A stretch of DNA of 64,000 bases from Xanthomonas arboricola pv. juglandis (GTDB taxonomy: Bacteria > Pseudomonadota > Gammaproteobacteria > Xanthomonadales > Xanthomonadaceae). The stretch's first letter is position 1, and every line of letters begins with the position of its first letter. Below, piece by piece: positions 36,493 to 45,425 of the stretch. The stretch lies in assembly GCF_001013475.1 (NCBI RefSeq), contig NZ_JZEF01000002.1, forward strand, positions 126,785 through 190,784, in the 5' to 3' direction. The position numbers were made by a program, and so were the translations under genes. Below the pieces are notes generated by a model. That model was not told the DNA's origin and did no database searches. It worked only from the letters and a program-made list of their open reading frames with translations.

Positions 36493-38289
36493 ATGCCCCG
36501 CAAGATCCTGTTGTGCCTGGCCGCGACGCTGGCCCTGGCCGGCTGCAAGCGTGAACCCGCCGATGCGCCGAGCGCGCCCGCCGCGCAGGCACCGGTCGAC
36601 AGCGCGCCCAGCACGCCGGCCAGTCGCCACGCCTTCTCGCCGGAGCTGACCAGCGGCGACTTTGCCGAGCTGGTCAAGACGCTGGCCTCGGACGAGTTCG
36701 AGGGACGCGGCCCCGGCACGCCGGGCGAGGAGAAGACCGTCACATACATCCGCGACCAGATGCAGCGCATCGGCCTGCAGCCGGGCAACGGCGACAGCTG
36801 GTTCCAGGACGTGCCGATGGTGGAAACCACCGCCGATGCGGCCACCGCACCCAGCCTGCGCAGCGGCGAGCAGACCCGCACCCTGGCCTTCGGCACCGAC
36901 ATCGTGGTCGGCACCCGCACCGGCCAGGCCGAGGTCAAGCTGGACAACAGCGAGCTGGTGTTCGTCGGCTACGGCGTGGATGCGCCCGAACAGCAGTGGA
37001 ACGATTACGCCGGCCAGGACTGGAAGGGCAAGACGGTGGTGATGTTCGTCAACGATCCCGGCTTCCACACCGGCGATGCCAAGCTGTTCGACGGCAAGCG
37101 CATGACTTACTACGGCCGCTGGACCTACAAGTTCGAGGAAGCCGCCCGCAAGGGTGCGGCCGCGGCGCTGATCGTGCACGACACCCCGGGCGCCAGCTAC
37201 GGATGGGACGTGGTCAAGAACTCCTGGGCCGGCCCGCAATACGACCTGCCGGCCAAGGACGATCCCGATCCGCGCCTGCCGGTGCAGGGCTGGATCAGCG
37301 CCGAGACCGCCAAGCAGTTGTTCGCCAATGCCGGGCTGGATCTGGCGCAGGCCTACAAGGACGCCAGCAAGCGTGGCTTCAAGCCGGTGCCGTTGAAGGC
37401 CAGCTGGTCGGTGGACCTGAAGAGCGCGATCGCGGAGAAATCCTCGCGCAACGTGGTCGGCGTGCTGCCGGGCACCAGCCATGCCGACGAGGCGGTGCTG
37501 TATATGGCGCACTGGGATCACCTGGGCAAACATCCGGGCGAGAGTGGCGACAACATCTATAACGGCGCGGTGGACAACGCCACCGGCGTGGCCGGCATTC
37601 TCGAGATTGCCGACGCGTTCGCGCACCAGGATCCCAAGCCGGCGCGGTCGGTGGTGTTCGTTGCGGTGACGCTGGAAGAATCCGGCCTGCTCGGTTCCAA
37701 GTACTACGTGGCCAACCCGAGCTTTCCGCTGGACAAGATCGCGGCGGTGATCAACCTGGATGCGATGTCGGTGGCCGGGCGCGCACGCGATGTCACCGTG
37801 GTGGGCATGGGCAGTTCGGAGCTGGAAGACATCCTCAAGCCGATCGCCGCGATGCAGGGCCGCACCCTGCATGCCGAAGCCACGCCGCAAAGCGGCTCGT
37901 ATTTCCGCTCGGATCATTTCAACTTCGCCAAGGCCGGTGTGCCGGCGCTATATGCCGATGGCGGCGAAGACCTGCGCGAGGGCGGTACTGCGGCCGGGCG
38001 CGCGGCTGCCGAAGACTATGGGCGCAATCGCTATCACGCCCCGGGCGACGAATACGATGCGGCCAGCTGGAAGCTCGATGGCACCATCGAAGACCTGCAG
38101 GCGGTGTATGGCGTGGGCAAGGAGGTGGCCGCCGGCCAGCGTTGGCCCAACTGGTATGCCGGCAACCCGTTCAAGGCTGCGCGCGATCGCATGATGGCCG
38201 GCAAGCCCGCTGCGGGTGCCGCGGCAGCGGCGCCTGACGCCGAAAAGGACGCCGCTGCCGAGGGCAAGAAGGCGGCGCCGGCGCGTTGA
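36493..38289 (+). CDS. M28-family metallopeptidase lipoprotein with PA domain
   Basis: A 598-residue zinc peptidase with lipoprotein signal MPRKILLCLAATLALAGC (Cys18). A protease-associated insert lies within ~140-300. The M28 catalytic domain shows its metal ligands and catalytic acids: AHWDHLG, GAVDNATG, TLEESGLLGS, INLDAMS and NRYHAPGDEYD. It is probably an aminopeptidase anchored in the periplasm. The C-terminal ~30 residues are Ala/Lys-rich. GAGG stands before the ATG and a very stable terminator follows. Confidence 0.93.
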   Translation: MPRKILLCLAATLALAGCKREPADAPSAPAAQAPVDSAPSTPASRHAFSPELTSGDFAELVKTLASDEFEGRGPGTPGEEKTVTYIRDQMQRIGLQPGNGDSWFQDVPMVETTADAATAPSLRSGEQTRTLAFGTDIVVGTRTGQAEVKLDNSELVFVGYGVDAPEQQWNDYAGQDWKGKTVVMFVNDPGFHTGDAKLFDGKRMTYYGRWTYKFEEAARKGAAAALIVHDTPGASYGWDVVKNSWAGPQYDLPAKDDPDPRLPVQGWISAETAKQLFANAGLDLAQAYKDASKRGFKPVPLKASWSVDLKSAIAEKSSRNVVGVLPGTSHADEAVLYMAHWDHLGKHPGESGDNIYNGAVDNATGVAGILEIADAFAHQDPKPARSVVFVAVTLEESGLLGSKYYVANPSFPLDKIAAVINLDAMSVAGRARDVTVVGMGSSELEDILKPIAAMQGRTLHAEATPQSGSYFRSDHFNFAKAGVPALYADGGEDLREGGTAAGRAAAEDYGRNRYHAPGDEYDAASWKLDGTIEDLQAVYGVGKEVAAGQRWPNWYAGNPFKAARDRMMAGKPAAGAAAAAPDAEKDAAAEGKKAAPAR

Positions 38290-38386
38290 ACGACGCCAGC
38301 ACCGCATGCGATGGCATGCAGCCGATACATGGCGTCGCGATGCGGCCTGCAAGGTGAGCGGCAGCGGCGCGCCCGCGTATCGCGAT

Positions 38387-38424
38387 CAACACAAAGGGCC
38401 TCCTGTTGGAGGCCCTTTGTGTTG
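38387..38424 (+). terminator. Long-stem terminator after the M28 peptidase gene
   Basis: A 17-bp perfect stem (38387-38403 with 38408-38424) around a TGTT loop, including AAAGGGCC/GGCCCTTT. The T-rich part lies inside the 3' arm (CCCTTTGTGTTGG). Confidence 0.8.
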
Positions 38425-38650
38425 GTTCGTCCTGATCGTGGCGGTTGCGGACGAGGTCACGATCCGTGTCAATGCAGTGCATCGATGCGTCAGATCATGT
38501 GCCACATCCCACTGAAGTATGTCTCTTGGTCGGTGCTCTTCTGAGAGAGGATGCCACCGGCCTGGGAGAGGCCTTCAATCGTGCTGCCGACAACGCGTTG
38601 CCATCAACGCGGCGCATTGTCGGCGCGTCACCGACTCCGGGATGCGTTGG

Positions 38651-39100
38651 TCAATCGTTATCCACGCTCACCACGTGCCCGTCTTCCGGGTCGACATGCA
38701 GATCCACCTTCTGCCCACCGCGTTGCTCGGCATCGGCCTTCCACAAGCCGTCTTCGAACTTGAGGTCGTGCACGTTGGAATAGCCGCCGGTCGACAACGC
38801 GGCGCGGATATCGGCCTCGCTCAGTTTGGAGGTGGTCTGGTCGCCATACACGCGGCCGGTCACCGGATCGATACGCACATCCACATCCTTGCCGTCGCCG
38901 CTGCGTGCGTCGGCGGTCCACACGCCATGTTCGAACTTGACGTCGTGCACCTTGGTATAGCCCTTGTCGGTCAGCATGCTGGTGACCTCGCGGGCGGTCA
39001 GCGCCTTGGCCGGCTTGTCGGCGGCGGCCTGCGCAAACGCGCCCTGCGCTGCCAATGCGAGTGCGCCGATCAGCGCGGTCTTCATCAGTCGATGTGCCAT
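38651..39100 (-). CDS. Exported protein with two tandem PepSY-like repeats
   Basis: A 149-residue protein with signal peptide (LIGALALAAQGAFA). Two homologous modules follow: DVKFEHGVWTADARSGDGKD and VDVRIDPVTGRV, then DLKFEDGLWKADAEQRGG and VDLHVDPEDGHV. This strand pattern is that of PepSY-like domains, which often modulate peptidases or bind metals in the periplasm. The two modules are about 45% identical by eye, an internal duplication. A second in-frame ATG at residue 6 is possible. Confidence 0.8.
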   Translation of the reverse strand: MAHRLMKTALIGALALAAQGAFAQAAADKPAKALTAREVTSMLTDKGYTKVHDVKFEHGVWTADARSGDGKDVDVRIDPVTGRVYGDQTTSKLSEADIRAALSTGGYSNVHDLKFEDGLWKADAEQRGGQKVDLHVDPEDGHVVSVDND

Positions 39101-39375
39101 GTGATTCTCCTGCAGTGAAGTACGCCCATGCTGGACGCGGCTTTATCGCTGCCAGGTGAATGGCCGTCAGAAGCCGCAGCAAGAGTTCAGTGAGCTCAAG
39201 CTTCGGTGATGATGCGCTCGGGGGTGCACCTGATGCCGCAAGCACGTTCATCAACGGGTGTTTGCGGCGTTGCAGCGCAATGGGCACGCAGTGTGCTTCA
39301 GAGCGACGTGAACATTGTCACCTCGAGACGGTCTTGTTCTGCCTGTCATCCAAAGATGGCCATTACGAAAGATGC

Positions 39376-39407
39376 AAAAAAAAGCGAGCCGCCTTGCGGC
39401 GGCTCGC
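39376..39407 (-). terminator. Strong terminator of the cellulase cluster
   Basis: A 10-bp perfect GC-rich stem (39384-39393 with 39398-39407) and, reading leftward, eight T (A run at 39376-39383). It lies 25 bases past the last GH5 gene. Confidence 0.92.
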
Positions 39408-39431
39408 GTGACTCAACCCATCTGCCTCAGA

Positions 39432-40493
39432 TTACGGAATGGCGCGTGTGGCGCGCACCGCCTGCGGCGAGAGGATGGACATTTGCGGCTTGTCGGTGCC
39501 GTCCTTGTTGGGATGCACGCTGTACTGATAGCTGACATTCCACCACGAACCGGCAGCCCACCAGGTCCAGCCCGACCAGACATCTGCATTGGCATCGATA
39601 TAGCGGAGCATGCCGCGCAGTGCTTCATTGCAGACGGGGTTGTTGGCGGTGCCGAATTCGCCCAGAAACCCGCGCCTGTGGTTGGTGCGCAGCCACTCGG
39701 TGAAACTACGTAGACGCTCGACACCGATGGTGGCACTGACGCAGACATTGGTGGTGCCGCTGGAATCGGCATCCAGGTATTGATGCACCTCGAACGCGTA
39801 GCGATTGAGCGGATCGTAGATCGAGACCAATGCGGTTGCGTTGGAATAGCCATCGTTGGTGGGCGAATACCAGCTGTGCGCACCGGTCCATAATGCGCCG
39901 GGCACCAGAATTAGGTTGTTCGCACCGGTGGCACGAATCGCATTGATGCCTGCCTGTGCAGTGGCAGCCCAGGCGCTGGCGGAGACGCCATTGGGCTCAT
40001 TCATCAGCCCGAAGATCACCGCATTGTCGCTGGGAAATGCCAGCGCAAGGCGGCGCCACAAGTCGGCGAATGTCGCGATCGGCACTTCGTCGCCACCGAT
40101 CTTGTAGCCGTAGTATTTGCCGTAATTGTGGATGTCCAGCACCAGATACATGCCCGATGCCTTGGCGCGTGCCACGGCTTGCTGCACCAGGGCCAGTTGG
40201 GTCGGATCCAGTTCACCGCGTGCGCTTGGTTGCAGGCGTTCCCACAGCACCGGCAGGCGGATCGTGTTCATGCCGACGCCGGCGAAATAGGTGTAATCGC
40301 TGGCCGAGGCATACATATAGTCCTTATTGAGGACGCCGGGTTTTTTGGACGATGCGAATTCGGCGCCAGATAAATTGACGCCGGCATACGTCAGTGCGCG
40401 TGTTTGTGCGTAGACGGGTGCGAATGTGCCGAACAGAATGCAGAGCAGGGCGCAGCGGAAAACGGTGCGCAGCGTTTGAGAGACAGCAGACAT
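39432..40493 (-). CDS. GH5 endoglucanase (cellulase), copy 1 (cluster-distal)
   Basis: A secreted endo-1,4-beta-glucanase acting on plant cell-wall cellulose. The 353-residue product has a signal peptide (VFRCALLCILFGTFAPVYA) and one GH5 catalytic domain only. The catalytic acid is the Glu of FGLMNEPNG and the nucleophile the Glu of GFLGEFGTANN. YAGVNLSGAEF and the C-terminal DKPQMSIL are shared with the next two copies. ATG at 40493 follows AAGGAG. No cellulose-binding module or linker is present. Confidence 0.93.
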   Translation of the reverse strand: MSAVSQTLRTVFRCALLCILFGTFAPVYAQTRALTYAGVNLSGAEFASSKKPGVLNKDYMYASASDYTYFAGVGMNTIRLPVLWERLQPSARGELDPTQLALVQQAVARAKASGMYLVLDIHNYGKYYGYKIGGDEVPIATFADLWRRLALAFPSDNAVIFGLMNEPNGVSASAWAATAQAGINAIRATGANNLILVPGALWTGAHSWYSPTNDGYSNATALVSIYDPLNRYAFEVHQYLDADSSGTTNVCVSATIGVERLRSFTEWLRTNHRRGFLGEFGTANNPVCNEALRGMLRYIDANADVWSGWTWWAAGSWWNVSYQYSVHPNKDGTDKPQMSILSPQAVRATRAIP

Positions 40494-41007
40494 AAAAACA
40501 ACTCCTTCGACGACGGGGATGGTGTGTCGCAGCGGTTTGCGTGCGATCTGCGCGAGGTGCGCCACACCTGTCGTAACCAATGCATCTGCCGTGCCGAAAT
40601 GCCCACCACATCGAATGTGAATTAAATGTGTAGGCTGGGTCGCAGTCACTTACCGCAAGGGTCACGTTCTGGAACAGCACGCTGTGACGCGCCGCGTTGC
40701 AAAGCGGTCGCGCACGCTTGTCGACACCGCCATCGCATGCATGGCGCTGTCGAAAAATCGGCGAATGGATGCGCTCGCCGTCAACGGTGCGACGTCGGAT
40801 CACTGACGCTGCACCGCTGTTGCGCGCGCGCACGTAGCGAGCGCTAGAGCGCGCGCTGAGTGCTGGCGTTTTATTGCGTGAGGACTGTGCCCACCGCGGC
40901 TGGGCGCGGCTGCTGCCTGGCATCGGCATGTACCGGGCGTACATGCGTGAGCTGGGTGTTTGCTCCGCAGCGTGCGACGGTTGCCCATCGCACGCTGCTT
41001 GCTCCGA
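40494..41007. other. 514-bp gap between GH5 copies 1 and 2
   Basis: No gene or clear signal was recognised. It must contain the promoter of copy 1 unless that gene is read from upstream. The segment at 40600-40640 is A/T-rich for this genome. Short palindromic GCGCGC stretches occur at 40820-40860. Confidence 0.4.
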
Positions 41008-42069
41008 CTAGTGGGTGATACGTTTTGCGCGTGCGCTCAGGATCGACATCTGCGGCTTGTCGCGGCCCTGCGCATCGGGCTGCACGTTGAAGGGGTAGCT
41101 GCGGTTCCACCATGCGCCAGCGGCCCACCAGGTCCAGCCCACCCACACGTCGCGGTTGGTTTCCAGGTAGCCCAGCATGCCGTTGAGTGCGCTGTTGCAG
41201 GTGGCGTTGTTGCCGGTGCCGAACTCGCCGAGAAAGCCTTGCTTGTGATTCAGACGCAGCCATTGGGTGAAACTGCGCAGGCGGTCGGCACCGGCGGTGC
41301 TGCTGACGCAGCCGGCGCTTGTGCCGCTGGAGTCCGTATCCAGGTACTGATGCACTTCGATGGCGTAGCGATTGAGCGGGTCGCGAATGGAGGCCAGCGC
41401 CACTGCGTTGGACTGGCCGGCAACGGTGGAATACCAGCTGTGCGCGCCACTCCATAGCGCGCCGGGCACCAGGATCAGATTGTTGGCACCGGTCTTGCGG
41501 ATGGTGTCGATCGATGCCTGCGCGGCATTGGCCCATGATTGCGGATTGATGTCGTAAGGCTCGTTCATCAGCCCGAAGATCACGCTGTTGTCGTTCTTGA
41601 AGGCGATCGCCAGGCGTCGCCACAGATCGTTGAAGGTGCTGATCGGCACGCGCGCGCTGCCGATCTTGTTGCCGTAATACCTGGCGTAGTTGTGGATATC
41701 CAGAATCAGGTAAATATTGGCGGCTTTTGCGTTGGCCACGGCCTGGCGGATCAGCGCCAGCTGCGCCGCATCCAGCTCGCCGCCAGCCTTGGGTTGCAGG
41801 CGCTCCCACAGGATCGGCAGCCGGACGATGTTCATGTGTTTACCGGCGAAATAGCGGTAATCGCTGGCAGCCGGATACAGGTAGTCGACATTGAGCACCC
41901 CGGGCTTTTGCGAGGATTTGATTTCGGCACCGGAAAGATTGACGCCTGCGTACTTCAGGCGGTTCTGTGCGTGTGCGAACGGCACACCTGCAAGCAGCAC
42001 GATGACAAGCAGCAGCAATGACAACGCACGGCTGGACAGCCGGCGCGTCGGAGTAGGGGAGGGCAGCAT
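41008..42069 (-). CDS. GH5 endoglucanase (cellulase), copy 2
   Basis: A 353-residue secreted GH5 enzyme, the same length as copy 1. Signal peptide LSLLLLVIVLLAGVPFAHA; catalytic Glu residues in FGLMNEPYD and GFLGEFGTGNN; C-terminal DKPQMSILSARAKRITH. ATG at 42069 follows CAGGAGTCACCC; upstream in-frame ATGs are rejected. It differs from the others around the active site (MNEPYDINPQSW against MNEPNGISATDW), which may shift substrate preference. Confidence 0.93.
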   Translation of the reverse strand: MLPSPTPTRRLSSRALSLLLLVIVLLAGVPFAHAQNRLKYAGVNLSGAEIKSSQKPGVLNVDYLYPAASDYRYFAGKHMNIVRLPILWERLQPKAGGELDAAQLALIRQAVANAKAANIYLILDIHNYARYYGNKIGSARVPISTFNDLWRRLAIAFKNDNSVIFGLMNEPYDINPQSWANAAQASIDTIRKTGANNLILVPGALWSGAHSWYSTVAGQSNAVALASIRDPLNRYAIEVHQYLDTDSSGTSAGCVSSTAGADRLRSFTQWLRLNHKQGFLGEFGTGNNATCNSALNGMLGYLETNRDVWVGWTWWAAGAWWNRSYPFNVQPDAQGRDKPQMSILSARAKRITH

Positions 42070-42739
42070 GGGTGACTCCTGAAACATTCGCGGGGGAGAT
42101 GCATTGCCCTGGCGTGGACCTGCCACGTGCATGACGACACTGCATCGCGTTTCACCCTAAGCGCATCGAGACATTCAAACTACGAATGCGAGCTATCACT
42201 TAATTCGAGCTGTGAGCGACTTCGCAGTTATTGCCAAACATGCACATGCTTTGTTGTGGTAAAGCGACACCGCGCGGTCACTCGCGTTGCATGCCGGTTG
42301 CAATCTGCGCCGAATGGCTGCGGAAATGCGCCGCATCCCGCATCGCTGGCCGGCCGTGGTGCGATCGCAACGCCGCAGGTTGCTGGCGTCGCACGCGCGG
42401 CAGCGATGCACATCGCAATTGCGACATGCGCCGCACTGCGCGGGGAATTATCAGAACCCAACGCGCGGCGCAGCACACGCAATCGCCACCGTGCTGCTGC
42501 GCGATCAACACGCATGCACGTGCAAAGTCACCTGGTGCGATTGCGGAACTTCGGCACTTGCCAAGTGCAGCGCGCGATAGGTGTGGGCTGCGTCATGCTT
42601 TCCGCAGCGGGCAGCCAGTGCGCCTGCTGCAACCTGCAACAGGCAGATGGGATTGCGGCTGCGATGGATGCAGCGCGCGGTCTGCAATCTTCGGTGGATG
42701 TCATCGGTGACACGGGGCAGGACAACGCGGATGGCGCGC
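42070..42739. other. 670-bp gap upstream of GH5 copy 2
   Basis: No supported gene. The frames here are short and overlapping on both strands. The part next to copy 2 (42133-42260) is A/T-rich and probably holds its promoter. The rest is rich in short GCGC/TGCA palindromes. No CRP-type TGTGA-N6-TCACA site was found. Confidence 0.4.
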
Positions 42740-42778
42740 AAAAAAAACGGTGGCTGCAGCAACCGCTGCGACCACCGT
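42740..42778 (-). terminator. Terminator after GH5 copy 3
   Basis: Reading leftward, ACGGTGG pairs with CCACCGT as outer stem and GCAGC with GCTGC as inner stem (one mismatch between), followed by eight T (A run 42740-42747). It shows that copy 3 is transcribed separately from copies 2 and 1. Confidence 0.8.
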
Positions 42779-42798
42779 GATCGACCTTCCCGCGCGGC

Positions 42799-43872
42799 TT
42801 ACTTGGTCGCGCGGCGGGCGTACTTGCTCAGAATCGACATCTGCGGCTTGTCGCTGCCGTCCTTGCCCGGCTGCACGGTGAAGAAATATTCCGGCTTCCA
42901 CCAGGCGCCAGCAGCCCACCAGGTCCAGCCCAGCCACACGTCACTGTTCTTTTCCATGTAGGTCAGCATGCCTTCCAGCGCCTGGTCGCAGACCGAATTG
43001 TTGGCGGTGCCGAATTCGCCCAGAAAGCCCTTCTGCTTGTTCTCGCGCAGCCATGCGGTAAAGCCGCGCAGCTTTTCCTCGCCGACTGTGGCGCTGGTGC
43101 ACACCGGCTTGGTGCCGCTGTAGTCGTTGTCCAGATATTGGTGCGCTTCGAAGGCCAGGTTATTGCCCGGGTCCTTGAGGATTTCCAGCGCCTTGGCATT
43201 GGAGACGCCATAGTTGGAGCTGCGCCAGCTGTGCGCGCCGCTGTAGGCGGTGCCCGGCACCAGGATCAGGTTCCTGGCGCCGGTCTTGCGGATCGCGTTG
43301 ATCGCACCTTGCGCCGCGCTCGCCCAATCGGTGGCGGAAATGCCGTTGGGCTCATTCATCAGCCCGAAGATCACCGACTTGTCGTCCTTGAATTCAAGCG
43401 CCAGCCGGCGCCACAGATCTGCGACCGCGGCGGTGGGCACCTCGCTGCTGCCGATGCGCTTGCCGTTGTACTTGGCATAGTTGTGCACATCCAGGATCAG
43501 GTACTGCTTGTTGGCCTTGGCCGCATCCACCGATTTCTTCAGCAGCGCCAGTTGCGCCGCATCCAGATCGCCGTTGAGCTGTGGCTGCAGGCGTTCCCAC
43601 AGGAACGGCAGGCGAATCGTATTCATGCCCTTGCCGGCGAAATAACTGAAATCCGACGCGGCCGGATAGGTGTAGTCCTTGAACAGGGTGCCGGGCTTCT
43701 TGCGTGAGTTGAACTCGGCGCCGGACAGATTGACGCCGACATACTTCAAACCGCTGGATTCCTTTCCAGGGCGCGCAGGCTCCTTGGCGTGCGCCAGCGG
43801 CAGTGCGGCCAGCAAGGTCAGTGCGAGTGCGGCACTGCGCAAGGATGGGAGCTTGGGGGGAGAGCGGAACAT
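42799..43872 (-). CDS. GH5 endoglucanase (cellulase), copy 3 (first in the cluster)
   Basis: A 357-residue secreted GH5 enzyme with signal peptide (RSAALALTLLAALPLAHA) and catalytic domain only. Catalytic Glu residues are in FGLMNEPNG and GFLGEFGTANN. The C-terminus is DKPQMSILSKYARRATK. ATG at 43872 has an excellent AAGGAGG seven bases upstream. It has more Lys than the other two copies (DAAKANKQ, RENKQKGF). It has its own terminator. Confidence 0.93.
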   Translation of the reverse strand: MFRSPPKLPSLRSAALALTLLAALPLAHAKEPARPGKESSGLKYVGVNLSGAEFNSRKKPGTLFKDYTYPAASDFSYFAGKGMNTIRLPFLWERLQPQLNGDLDAAQLALLKKSVDAAKANKQYLILDVHNYAKYNGKRIGSSEVPTAAVADLWRRLALEFKDDKSVIFGLMNEPNGISATDWASAAQGAINAIRKTGARNLILVPGTAYSGAHSWRSSNYGVSNAKALEILKDPGNNLAFEAHQYLDNDYSGTKPVCTSATVGEEKLRGFTAWLRENKQKGFLGEFGTANNSVCDQALEGMLTYMEKNSDVWLGWTWWAAGAWWKPEYFFTVQPGKDGSDKPQMSILSKYARRATK

Positions 43873-44180
43873 GGAAGCCTCCTTCGGCATCGACGTAGGC
43901 GGCCGCGGGGGGAGGGCACGGCCAGCAGGGATGGTGCAGCGCAGGATGGTGGTTGGTCAGCGTAGAAGCTCCGGCGTTAGCGCGCCATTCACGCCGGCAA
44001 ACGCCGATTTGATCGTGCGCAAACACCTGCGGGGTGCACCATGCCGCTGCGGTCGCGTCCGCAACCCGGCAGGCAAGACGCACTGTCGCAGGAGTGCGAC
44101 AGGCGCCTGTCTTAAGCTAGCGCCACCCTTTTTTAGTCTCCCGCACTGTCGCGGGGGACGTCACATCCTGGAGTCTCCCC
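43873..44180. promoter_or_regulatory. Divergent region between GH5 copy 3 and the alcohol dehydrogenase
   Basis: 308 bases with no gene. It must carry both divergent promoters. No consensus hexamers were clear enough to mark. Confidence 0.4.
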
Positions 44181-45239
44181 ATGAGCCAAGCCCACGCGTA
44201 CGCCGCCCAAACTGCCGATCAGCCGCTTGCACCGTTCGTGTTCGAACGGCGCGCGCCCGGCCCCAACGATGTGCAGATCGATATCGCCTACTGCGGCGTG
44301 TGTCACTCGGACCTGCACACCGCTCGCAACGAATGGCACAACACGCGTTACCCGTCGGTGCCCGGCCACGAAATCGTCGGCCGCGTTACCGCGGTCGGCG
44401 ATGCGGTCACCGGCTTCAAGGTTGGCGATCTGGCCGGCGTCGGCTGCATGGTCGACAGCTGCCGCAGCTGCGCGTCCTGTCAGGAAGGCGAAGAACAGTA
44501 CTGCGAGCAGGGCTTCACCGGCACCTATAACGGCCCGATGTTCGGTGGCGGCGAGAACACCTACGGTGGCTATTCGGACCACATCGTGGTCGACCAGAAA
44601 TACGTGCTGCGCATCTCGCACAGCGACAACCTGGCCGCAGTGGCGCCGCTGCTGTGCGCCGGCATCACCACGTATTCGCCGCTGGCGCACTGGAAGGTCG
44701 GTCCCGGTCAGAAGGTGGGCGTGGTCGGTCTGGGCGGCCTGGGCCACATGGCGGTGAAGATCGCCAAGGCGATGGGCGCCACCGTGGTGCTGTTCACCAC
44801 CTCCGAGAGCAAGCGCGCCGATGCGCTGCGCCTGGGCGCCAGCGAAGTGGTGGTGTCCAAGGACGAGGCGCAGATGGCCGCACAGGCCAACACGCTGGAT
44901 TTCATCCTCAACACCGTGGCCGCGCCGCACAACCTGGACCCGTTCCTCAATGCGCTCAAGCGCGACGGCGCGATGGTGCTGGTGGGCGTGCCCGAAGAGT
45001 CGCATCCTTCGCCGAGTGTGTTCAATCTGGTGATGAAGCGCCGCACCCTGGCCGGTTCGTTGATCGGCGGCATCCGCCAGACCCAGGAAATGCTGGATTT
45101 CTGCGCCAAGCACAACATCGTCTCGGACATCGAAACCATCCGCGCCGACCAGATCAACGAGGCCTATGAGCGCATGCTCAAGAGCGACGTGAAGTACCGC
45201 TTCGTGATCGACATGGCCACGCTGGACAAGGCGGCCTGA
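44181..45239 (+). CDS. Zinc-dependent NAD(P) alcohol dehydrogenase (YahK/cinnamyl-alcohol type)
   Basis: A 352-residue medium-chain dehydrogenase that reduces aldehydes to alcohols, usually with NADPH. The catalytic zinc ligands are in CGVCHSDLHT, VPGHEIVG and the later LLCAGITTYS. The structural zinc is held by four Cys in CRSCASCQEGEEQYC. The Rossmann motif is VGLGGLGHMAV. The length and the ENTYGGYSDHIVV segment match YahK-like broad-specificity aldehyde reductases, possibly acting on plant phenolic aldehydes. It is divergent from the cellulase cluster. Confidence 0.94.
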   Translation: MSQAHAYAAQTADQPLAPFVFERRAPGPNDVQIDIAYCGVCHSDLHTARNEWHNTRYPSVPGHEIVGRVTAVGDAVTGFKVGDLAGVGCMVDSCRSCASCQEGEEQYCEQGFTGTYNGPMFGGGENTYGGYSDHIVVDQKYVLRISHSDNLAAVAPLLCAGITTYSPLAHWKVGPGQKVGVVGLGGLGHMAVKIAKAMGATVVLFTTSESKRADALRLGASEVVVSKDEAQMAAQANTLDFILNTVAAPHNLDPFLNALKRDGAMVLVGVPEESHPSPSVFNLVMKRRTLAGSLIGGIRQTQEMLDFCAKHNIVSDIETIRADQINEAYERMLKSDVKYRFVIDMATLDKAA

Positions 45240-45247
45240 TCGCCTGG

Positions 45248-45274
45248 CCTGCAGCCCTGCCACAGGGCTGTAGG
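45248..45274. terminator. Hairpin after the alcohol dehydrogenase gene
   Basis: A 12-bp stem with one G-T pair (45248-45259 with 45263-45274) and a CCA loop. No T run follows, so this is a weak terminator or a structural element between convergent genes. Confidence 0.4.
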
Positions 45275-45425
45275 TCGGTTGCCGGCCCTACGGTCGGCTA
45301 GGTGATGCGGCATGGAATGCATCACCGGGTTCTGACGGCAGTGCGTGGTCGTATGACCGCACGACATCAGCCGTACCAGCCGGATCGGCAGCGCCACTGA
45401 GCGGCACTGCCGGCATGGACTCCCG

